Positions 54,985 to 64,000 of a stretch of DNA of 64,000 nt are shown here, one piece after another. The stretch comes from Sclerodactyla briareus. Taxonomy: Eukaryota; Echinodermata; Holothuroidea; Dendrochirotida; Sclerodactylidae. Positions within the stretch are counted from its first letter, which is position 1, and each line of letters opens with the position of its first letter. The notes under the pieces were generated by a model, which did no database searches, was not told where the DNA came from, and was given only the letters and a program-made list of their open reading frames with translations. The position numbers and the translations under genes were made by a program. The DNA is taken from contig JAODTK010005616.1 in assembly GCA_026419785.1 (NCBI GenBank), forward strand, positions 124,001-188,000, read 5' to 3'.

Positions 54985-57900
54985 CTGAACCCTTCATATG
55001 ATACGCCACGTTACCGTCGGCCTGCAGTATAAATGAATCCCCACGACAAACACGCTTCCGATAGTTAGGATGATGAAACTGGTGTGAGAAATGCGCGTCC
55101 TGCCAGGCCTCACTTTCCCTGGCTATAGATTAGGATTCGGGGAAGGGAATGGGTCGAAGGGAGCGAACCCTATAGGGATCATAACTTACATTAATTCGCC
55201 ATTTATGAGAACCCCCCCCCCCTCCCCATGTGCCCATTCTCACCCTCTTCAATGCAAGTCCACAAACACGCCCAGGAGAAATTGAAGAAGATGAAAGTTG
55301 TCACACAAGGAACAGTCACGGTCAAGTTGGCATATCGTTGTTTGTACTATGCTGCGGTTGTATTTCCCCTATTAGGCGGTTTTAACTTGCGGGGTTAGCG
55401 ACCCTCATGGGGTCTTTTTTCAAGTTACTGGCGGATTAGGGGGAGGTGGGGACATTTCTAGTTTGATAAATGATGGGTAATTGGGGGTTGTGGGTGTTTA
55501 GTAGGCTATATTGCATAAAACTGCATCAACTGCTATCTGAAAATGTCAAGATGTCCCAAGATACTGATACCAAGTGACAAATTATCAAATTGCACCAAAT
55601 TGGCGACCCAAATGCAAAAAAAAAATCCCGAAAGGAAGAGGGACACCCCTCCTCACAGACCCCTCCCTCATCATGTCAGTTATCTAGCTCTAAAACACGT
55701 CCCAACCACAAAGATCGGGCTAATACCGCGGATGGACCAGAGAGCTAGCTAGCTAGGTACGAGATGGAGAATTGAGGAGATCAAGCTCATCTGGAACGGC
55801 GACGGAGAGTAAAACACGTTATACAACGATATGTTATGACCAGGGCTATGTGTCAGGTCCGATACGAGGAAAAAGTGGGGTACCCAGGGGGGGGCAGAAC
55901 CCCCCCCATGACCCAAGTGATCAAGAGTTTTTACACAAAAACTGCCTTTTTTTGGGGGGGGAGGGGGAATTCAGTAGAGGTTTGCAGCTGTTACTTAGCA
56001 GATATTGCAGCAGAATGTGCTAGTCCCATAACTTATTGGCCCATTAGGGATGGGTGGGGTCATTTAGAGAGCACACTTCTCTTGGTTCGACCTCAACCCC
56101 CCCCCCCTCCTCCTCCAGACAAATTCTCGGTACGCGCGCTGACGAGAACGTGCCTTAAGTCCTGTACGTGATGAGCAACGAAAGAAGTGGGCGTAGTTTT
56201 CCGAAGAGGACATGAGATAAGAACGAATATACAAAAACTGAGGTCAACCTGTGGAGAAATTCGTGTCGCTCGCTCCCCGAAGTGGGAACCGGACTATTGA
56301 CACGAAAATATGAGCAAAATACAGTGGTAACCGCCGGTGTAATACCGCACGCGTGATGAAAATGGTTGTAACCGCATACAGGCAAAGAATCAACTCGGGC
56401 CATGTACCGCGGAAGTCACTTCGACCTGACCTCGAGAACACTGCGAGAGTCACTTCAAACGACCAAAAAAGTGTTCAGCTTTAATATAGGAATTTTTTTC
56501 AATGAAACAAAGGTTGAAAATATAGGTATACTGTCGGTGCACATAGGCCTGTCAGGTGTCACATTTTGAACTCCTAGCTCGGAAATTAGTGGAAATGTAC
56601 TCGGAACAGAATTCTCCAGGCTCCGAAAACATGCTGGTATGTACGAACAAATGAAACTGAGCGCTGCAATGCTCAGAAGTCCCGCAGGAGAGAAGAAATC
56701 CTTTTTCTCTCCAAAAGGGTCCTAGTTTGATTGTTCGGTTATTTCTAGGGCCGGATTAAAACGATTTCAAAACCTGGTAACAGTATTCAGGTATTGCTTG
56801 GTTGTGGTTCACTCTATCAAATTGTTGGTTGGAACTTGGAAGTGAGAAGAAGGAAAAAAACGTTTAATTTGAAAAAGGTCCCAGCTATTTGTGCATTCTT
56901 CAACGTTAAAATACTCTTGCATGTAATTTTTCGCGACACATTGTCGTGAACCGTTAGCATAAGGTAACGTAATAAGGGGGGCGTGTCACGCGTAATACCG
57001 AGGGGTGAGTCCACGATGGAACAGCCGTTCTTGTAGTATCGTGACTCACCGAAGGAAGGCCTCACGGTAAAGGTTGATGAATTTGGGCATCGAAGATGTC
57101 AGATCTGGTTGTAAACCACCAAAGGAAACGCTTCAAAAGCACAAATTAAGCACCATTAGGGCTGAAACTGAAATTCCCATTGTACATCATAATTCCGATA
57201 ATGTTTAGATTTTTAGGAGAAATTCATTTCCAATTATAAACAGCCGCTAGAACCGAAAACATTCAAACTGGGTATGATAGTCCTCAGATGACCCACCAGA
57301 CAGGAACTTTGAACAGATTTCACGAGGTGCAAGGGAAGGAAAAAAGTTGCGATCGCAAAGAAGATTCCCTCCAGTAGCTTCAGTGGAGACTCGGGTATTT
57401 AATGCGAAGTGGACTAAGGTGGTCCTAGATTTTGACCTAGTATAACCACCCAAAATAGGCCCACTCCCCGGCCTCGAATGCGTCGAATCCTTCGCCAAGC
57501 GATCGATCAAAACATTCCGGACGGTTCACATGTTTTGAAAAATCGTTGACCTTTATTGACCTATGTTGACCTTCGCTGACTTAAAGCAATATATGATCGT
57601 AAACCAATGTGGGTCAGTAGCTATAGGCCTAGTATCGAATATTAATCCATCACGACTAGTTCGAAGGTCGAGTCATCTGGTTTCGACAAGCAAACTGTGT
57701 CACATGCCTCCGACGTGGCACACACACACGAGCCTGAACATTATATTGCCACGGTCTAACGTACCACATTACGCGGACATGATTGAACACGCGCGACACC
57801 ATAATGCGTGAAAGTAAAAAAATGTGGAATTAGAAGTAGTACCTTCATTCATTGCGTTGTTTCAGGGAGGCCCGTCAGCAATGCAACTGGGACGGATGTT

Positions 57901-58280
57901 CAATTATGCTGTAATGTGTTTACGTTGGTCATGATACCCGCACGTACAAAACGAAAGCGGATTTCAGTATAACCGTCCCCAAGTTAAGCTAGGTGAATTG
58001 CGGGCTCGATGAAGTCATGTCGCTGTAGAGCAGAATCATGGACTTTGGCAGGCAAATACAAGCGAACGGAGTAGGCCTATTGATAACACAAAGCGTGGCT
58101 ATATTTTCAAGTGACGCTCCCTGTTGGATATGAAAACCCAAATAAACAAGTTGTAGCACTGCAAGGGGTAATTTAGTTCACGGAAGGTTGAATATTGGCA
58201 TAGGGCCATGCGGACTGTTTTTGCCTTCATTCAAATGTTATTATACGTTGTATTAGCTCCGAATATCTGAATAAAATATA
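54985..58280. other. Intergenic, nothing recognised beyond G/C runs
   Basis: C and G runs occur near 55,211, 55,889-55,910, 55,953 and 56,098. A paired G/C segment at 55,876-55,912 (ggggtacccagggggggg ... aacccccccca) looks like a MITE end. TTGACC words repeat near 57,545-57,580. No gene-like frames. Confidence 0.45.
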
Positions 58281-58562
58281 ATATAATATTTGAGAATTGA
58301 TATAGCGCAACTTACACAGGGTTGTATCAAGTGCGCTTCACAAAATTTCCCTGGTCATTGCACCAACCTGTTGGTCCCAATACCTCGTTTAGTAGAGGCT
58401 GCACCGAAGTGCGCTTCGATACAGGTTGCATCTCACAGGTACCCATTTAGCACCTGGGTGGCGAGAAGCAATCGGGAGAAGCACATTGATCAAGGGCACA
58501 ACGTGGCACTCGAACACACACTCTGGGGTTTAAGCTAAACGCATTAACCGACTGAACAACCA
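58281..58562 (-). mobile_element. tRNA-derived SINE
   Basis: On the minus strand the head at 58,562 has an A-box-like agtcggttaatgcg (complement of 58,541-58,554) and a B box tgttcgagtgcc (complement of 58,505-58,516). The body includes 'acctgggtggcgagaagcaa' (plus strand 58,452-58,473) and the 3' end is 'gcgctatatcaattctcaaa', similar to LINE tails in this window. Body words of this kind (cacctgggtgg...aagggcacaacgtgg on the plus strand) are frequent in marine-invertebrate SINEs. The A/B boxes are seen; the family comparison is from memory. Confidence 0.72.
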
Positions 58563-58922
58563 TTATGATGCATATATATCGATGCAGTATATAAGCCACG
58601 TTAGTTTATATTCCGCTGTTCTGGTCTGAATAAAGTCCTGAGGACATCTTGGACGCTCGATAGTGGAAGATATGATAACGCCATCCACCATGGGCGACCG
58701 AGAACGGGGCACACATTCACGCAAAAGACCAACATTCGCCGCATGCACGTAGTCGGTACGCAGTCCCATAAATTGCTTATGTAATGAAAAATCAGGCAAC
58801 TTGTTTGTCCCCTGATTGGGAATTAATTCAACTGTACACTACGCTATCAAGCTTCGAAGGAAATGGAGTGATCGAGCCTCGAAGTTCGCGACGGTTGTTG
58901 TATGGCTTGCTTCCAATAGAGC

Positions 58923-59408
58923 CGGTGGTTCCCAACTTTCAAGGCGGGGACCCCATTCAATGTAGCGCCATCCGAGGCGACCCAAGTTGGGTCTCCCCCC
59001 AGTTTGAGTCCCACGTGTAACTTAGTACTGAGGACAGTACTGTCGTTGATGTTGCTATAATATATATTATAGTGATTATACAAGAAGCAGAAAGCCAAGC
59101 GACAATTGAACAAAAACACCAGATTCACTCAGGAAAAAACGCTAGAACGGCCTTATAGCCACCCCAATATGTTTTTCAGGTGTGTGGAAAAAAAAACACA
59201 AAAAGAAAAAAAAACAAAAAAGGGTTGGTGTTTGAAAAAAAAAAAAAAAAAAACAAAAAAAAAAATTTGTATGATCGACTGGGAACGGTTTCGAATTCGG
59301 GTGTGAATTTTGGGTACCCCAGATTTTTATATACCTGCGAGGCTGCGACCCCACTAGAATTGCTTCACGACCCCAGTGGGGTCACGACCCAGGTTTGGGA
59401 AACCATGC
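58923..59408. mobile_element. hAT-like MITE with 8-bp TSD
   Basis: The left end reads cggtggttcccaactttc and the right end is the complement of gcatggtttcccaaacctg. CAGTGGTTCCCAAACTTT is a typical hAT terminal repeat. The flanking 8-mers aatagagc (58,915-58,922) and actagagc (59,409-59,416) match at 7 of 8. The 486-bp interior is non-coding, with a long A-rich stretch (59,189-59,265) and a palindromic 'gaccccagtggggtc' near the right end. Confidence 0.82.
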
Positions 59409-61414
59409 ACTAGAGCATCGCGCCAATGAAGTAGGCCTACCAGCGCAGTTGTCTTAGTCGTGCAAAATTGGCGATTCCCCTTTGTAGAATTGGCAGAAAC
59501 GGAAGCTCAAAACAGTAAAAAACAATCCCAGCTGCTGGTTATTCACTACATGCTTGTAACCTTCTACGGACGTTTGTGATGTATTACACGGATACGAGTT
59601 GAACTTGATGAGTCATTACTTTCAGGGTTTCTGGGGGAAGGGGGGGAACAGTACACGAAGGCAACACCCGGACTGTTAAGAGCTATGAAATACCGAGGGG
59701 TGGACGGAATTGTTGCATGAAATGAATAATTAGGTTACTCATAAATTGCAATCAATGCAATGGCGTATCCGGATCATTTGCAGTTCAATACGATTTCGAA
59801 AACTCGAAATCGCAAGAAAGGGGTCTTCCCCAGTTTTGAAAAGGGAATGGAATAGGAATGTGAGCGACTTCCTGGCACACGTGTGTTGGTATATCCCTGG
59901 TATTTAAATCTCGGAATTCACCGAATCAGCTATCAATCAATATATGCCTATGTGCCAGAAAGAGCATGGCCCAAGAGCCGATCCCCGAAGAAACCCTTCT
60001 TTGCCTTCTCAAACCAAGAGAAGGCCCATTAATGCAACTGTTGATATCGTATTCTTTATCATCTTCTGAAGACCTCTTGAATCCAACCTGAGAATAGTCT
60101 CGATCCCATATAAAACTGCAATCTGGGCAAAGGAAGTTCACGAGGAAGCACCCTATCAAAGAGCCATGCAGGTGCTGCGATTCTAATATCATTGATTTGG
60201 AGAGGAAGGGGGGGGGCGGTTGACTATGACGTGACCATCCAAGCGGTGCATGCTGTGTGTAGCATTGCCTGGCGCGGAGGCACACTATAGCATATATTGA
60301 GAAAACTATAAGAACCCATTAGCTCACCGAGGAGGAGACCTTCCTAGAGCAAAGGCGTTAACAGGTCTCAGATGCACAGTTTCATTTTAGGTCATTACAT
60401 TGACATTTCTTTTGGAGGAGGGGGCGGGGGGGGGAATTGCGACATGTCTGCCGAAAGTTATCTAAAAGCTCTTGAAATAATATAAGTTGCATGCATTATG
60501 TCCAAACTATCCCGGGTGACGTGGCGGCCATTTTGTATTTCCAAATTTGCCAAATTTTTCCAGGGCGAAAACATTTTGTGGCGGCAACGTCTCACAGACT
60601 GATCACCCTTTTCTCCAGAATAGAAATGATTTGGAGGCTGAATTTTGAGAATAGTTTTTGAAGTTCCGACAGTTTTTTTTGTAGATGGGGTACGAACGTT
60701 AGCCTTCATTCAATATCAGGCTTCATGTTCTCGAATACTTTTAAAGGGCTGAATGGAACTTATTTAATTAGGCTCATTGATCATTTCTAATACGGTACAA
60801 TTCAGAGAAGTTAACATTCGTTCATCAAAAATGAATCTTTGTTGAAGCAAAAGGTACTGGTAGGCCATACACACTTCGTGCGTTAGGCCTGTTATTCAGT
60901 CAAAGTGGCTGCTGGTAGGAGTCTATCGTATAGTCCGCGTGAAAATGAAACCGCCATTCGATATTGTTGCAGAAAGACCGATGAGCGTTATACAATGGCA
61001 CATGTGGACATACCAACTTCCGAGTCGTATGCAAACCTCCTATAATAAACACAAAAATTAGCTGCATGTAGAAGACCACGGTTAGTTCGCGTTTTTAAAG
61101 CTATGAAGATATCCGTCATTCCGGAAGCACCGGTATTTTGTGGAGACCGTTTTTCAGTACTGTTCCGGCGTTTTTCCGCTGGTCTGCTGCCAGAGGGGCG
61201 AACGGGCCGGAAATGGGAGGGGAGGGAGGGGGGGGGGGTAGGACACTCTCGGATGAGGCTGTTTGGAGACCGTCCGTTTGTCAGTTAACGAGAGTCACGA
61301 CCCACTCCCTCCCATGTCACGAAGGTTAACTCGGGAGGACAAAAGACAAGAACGGCTATCTCGTGGGGCAAATATGCTCGGGAAAAAATAGACTACTGAA
61401 ACGCTTTATCAGGT
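59409..61414. other. Intergenic, nothing recognised
   Basis: The 119-codon minus-strand frame at 59,926-60,285 is the best open frame here but shows no known motif. G runs occur near 59,640, 60,208 and 60,428. Confidence 0.4.
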
Positions 61415-61458
61415 TAACACACCACACAAAACACACAAACACACGCACACACACACAC
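61415..61458. repeat. CA-rich microsatellite
   Basis: Interrupted (CA)n: acaccacacaaaacacac ... cacacacacac. Not in a gene. Confidence 0.9.
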
Positions 61459-63000
61459 TTAGTACGACCCCTGGAAGGTGCCCATAAGACTCTGGTCTGC
61501 AGTAAAGGCGACCAAATGGAAGGAATGAGGAGCCCCACAGTACAGCGTGCTTTTTCTTTGAACGTTATCGTATTATCTAATGATGGAGTGCGTGGAAGTC
61601 AATTCGTCAAAACAATAGTTTGATGGAGATTACTGGTATCCTTAACGGTACTTCTTCCTTGATATTCGAGCAAACGGCCGGTGGGACTGTGTGTGTAGGA
61701 AATTTTAATTAGATGGGTCTATACGTGCACACGAACGCCAAACCCGATTATGGTTGCCACTACTCGGCGAGATAGTGGACTTACTATACGCGTATCCCAT
61801 CGCAGAGTTCTGCAGGCCTATACTCGAAATAGACACGGTATCGCACCGGACAAGCCTACAATATATGCTGGTCGTACTTATTCGACAAATTGGCCCGTTT
61901 TCTTTGGAGTATTCCGTTAATCATATTTTAGTATAGGCCGCAGGTTGTCAACCCTTGCAGAGGAGGGCCAAGTGGAATGTATGATGAAGGAACGAGGGGC
62001 CCGCATAAACCCTCTTCTTTGCTTGAAGTCCTTTAAAAGGCAGCAAAATGTGATCACGCGGCTAGCACAATGATTTAATTTTCTTCCTAGTAAAACAGAT
62101 GAATGAGAGTTCGGCAAAAATGATGGTTGAGCAGAAATATTTTTCGGCGAGCAAGCTTTTTTTTCAAATAGCTTGTTTCGGTGTATGGACTCAGTTAATC
62201 CTAACTGTCCTTCGATTCATCAAAACTTGCTGGAATGTTTTGTTTGTGATGCTATTTTGAAGGGTTTCTTGAATATGCATCCTCTTTTTGACATTATGGT
62301 ACGGCTCGGAATGAAAAATTTGTCCAAGGGTGGTTTCTGAGATTAGCAAAACTAAGCAGCCCTAACTCTCCCCTTGGGCGAAAAATGCGGTTTAATGGCC
62401 TTTTAGATGCATAATGGTGCAATGGGTGTCTGCAATGTTTTTTAGGCCTAAAATCGCAACAGAATGGCTTAAAATTTGGCGGAAAAGCTCTCTTTGTTTT
62501 ACAAAAAATCAACCCTTTGTAACGGGCACACTGTAGAGCATCTCTGGAGGGCGAGCAAACACGCGGCGGGCGGACTGGGGGCCCGCGGGCCCTTAGGTGG
62601 AAAACCATGATATATTCCTATACATGAATTTAAATTAAGGGAAGTCACAGATTTAGAGAATCTAATATAAATAACGTGTTACATTATTAGTACCCTGGTA
62701 TAACTGTATCATCTACAAAGTATTTTTCCCTTAAAAAATGAAAAAAACACTGTAACAATTTACTCAAGAAAAGAGATAATGATCTCGATAAAAATCCATA
62801 TGTCACTTTAAAGAGGGGAAGAAGTTGTAGGCGTGATTTTCCCGTTGAAACTTGGGAACCTTGAAGTATAGGAAAAACCCCCCCCCCCCCCTCCCCCAAC
62901 CTAAGAAAAAAGTTCACAACTGTCTTGTGATATTCATGGATCATGATGCATGGCCAAGTCCATTTTTTATTCTCGGCGAAAGGTAGAGAATCTAAATAGT
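61459..63000. other. Intergenic, nothing recognised
   Basis: Contains a C14 run near 62,878-62,891 and a G-rich palindrome gggggcccgcgggccc (62,577-62,592). The 104-codon minus-strand frame at 62.3-62.6 kb has no known motif. Confidence 0.4.
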
Positions 63001-63103
63001 CGTGTGTGTGTGTGGGGTGTGTGGGTGTGTGTTTGGGTGTGTGTGCGTTTGTGGTGCGCTGTGTGTGGTTGTGTGTGTGATGTGTGTGTGTGTGTGTGTG
63101 TGC
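63001..63103. repeat. GT microsatellite
   Basis: Interrupted (GT)n of about 100 bases with a clean run at about 63,080-63,101. Open frames across it are translated simple repeat. Confidence 0.95.
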
Positions 63104-63199
63104 TTGCTTCTCAGAGAAGGCATGGGGTTATTCCTAGGCAGGGAGAGAGAATCAAATCTGCTGCCAGGTAGCCGAGTATTCAGGAAAGTTCGGTTTGGC

Positions 63200-63480
63200 G
63201 CGAACTCTAGCTACCGTTCATCGCGCCAGTTAATTTGGCTGATGGTGCGTCACCCGGCCACTCAGGTGAAGATCGAGTACCTGGTGTTCGCACGGGGGAG
63301 GAAGGAGGAAAAACGCTGTCGGGCCAGCACTAGCCCGTCGTCCGGCGGACATTAAAGTCAAAATGGGCTAGGGAGAGGTGTCGGATCATAAGCACCCGCA
63401 GCTAGGCGCGATGTTACAACCGTAGCCCAACTTTCCTTTCTCTTTAGAATGCGTACATGATCCCTTTGTTTTGGTCATGC
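63200..63480 (+). mobile_element. SINE-body fragment related to the 8.25-8.59 kb SINE
   Basis: The words 'gtgtcggatcataagcaccc' and 'gcagctaggcgcgatgtt' match 'gtgtcaggatcattagcctc' and 'gcagctaggcgctgttc' on the minus strand of the 8.3-kb SINE. Weaker similarity extends on the 3' side. No tRNA-like head with convincing boxes was found upstream, so this copy is probably truncated. Confidence 0.55.
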
Positions 63481-64000
63481 AGAAGAAGAGTTGCAGATTG
63501 GGGATCAGGGCGAATTTCCAGCAGTCACCGGACGTTTTTCCCTAGGTGCGCTGTCACGAACAGTTGCAATGCGACAGGTCTGGTTTCACCGCTAGGTTCC
63601 GCTATAATGCAGTGAAGTTTCTTGGGGTACTGGGAATTGCACAGGATATTTACAGTCTAGGTAGGTCAGCGTTAGCAGCTACGTGAGCTCGAGATTCGCT
63701 ATCTGGATTCCGAGAAAGTGATCGTCCGTTCGGGAGGATGTAAGAAGCAGGTTGGAACCCCTGACACGATATCATCGAAGCAGTAGTCAGATAAGATGCG
63801 AGTTATCTACGGTGCTCTTCCATGATCAATCCGGCCATGGTTCCTTGATGAGAATAACTTGGCTCCCTGACACCCGTTGAAATGCAAATCAAATGGATTT
63901 TTTTCCCCGTCAGGACGGATTCATTTGGGGGGGGGGGGGGGGGGGGGGGGTGGGGGTTGTGAAAAACAATTAATATCTTCTAATTGAACCTTGGGCATTC
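63481..64000. other. Non-coding, with a 24-base G run
   Basis: No gene recognised. The segment ends in a 24-base G run (63,927-63,950), then t and five more G. Such a run could also mark an assembly or sequencing weak point. Confidence 0.5.

Noticed and set aside
59926-60285. 119-codon minus-strand frame
   Set aside because: Considered as an exon; the composition is unremarkable, no splice signals fit, and no domain is visible.

Overview
The window reads as repeat-rich intergenic and intronic DNA from an animal genome, most likely a marine invertebrate. The reasons are AT-leaning sequence with no operon-like coding density, four short spliced exons in a compatible frame, a death-fold plus NACHT (NLR-like) immune gene remnant of the type expanded in sea urchins, amphioxus and hemichordates, several APE-type LINE remnants, a DIRS-like tyrosine-recombinase retrotransposon, hAT-type MITEs, tRNA-derived SINEs, and composite satellite elements. 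I cannot name the species. No long reading frame here looks like an intact protein; the longest ones (134-185 codons) are low-complexity frames or shards of broken genes.

Layout. 0-10 kb: a hAT-like MITE with an 8-bp target duplication (828-1551), a 28S rRNA fragment (about 4.6-4.8 kb), a tandem array of about 300-bp units (6.5-7.3 kb) and a SINE (8.25-8.59 kb). 10-19.4 kb: the 3' part of an unidentified minus-strand gene. Four exons (19,379-19,334; 15,386-15,344; 14,315-14,268; 10,354-10,274) join in frame to a stop codon. A LINE 3' end (16.3-17.3 kb) and a composite satellite element (17.36-19.2 kb) lie in its introns. 20-29 kb: on the minus strand, a DIRS-like RT (28.4-27.6 kb), a DED-like domain (27.3-27.06 kb) and a NACHT module (24.5-23.0 kb), with a plus-strand LINE (25.8-26.7 kb) between DED and NACHT. 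31.6-34.4 kb: a second copy of the composite satellite element, split by a 0.93-kb TIR element. 38-50 kb: two related hAT-like elements, a SINE, one LINE apparently nested in another, and a LINE with both APE and RT domains bracketed by approximately 300-bp direct repeats. 50-64 kb: tandem duplications, microsatellites, two SINEs, a second MITE with an 8-bp target duplication, and long G runs.

How it fits together. The only candidate working host gene is the 10-19.4 kb minus-strand gene. The DED and NACHT pieces have the order and strand expected for one NLR gene (DED then NACHT), but the NACHT part is broken by frameshifts and the two are split by a LINE. Most of the rest is transposon debris. 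In the NACHT, DIRS and LINE remnants, key residues survive while single-base indels are frequent. That is either natural decay or uncorrected long-read indel error, and it affects how every broken gene here should be read.
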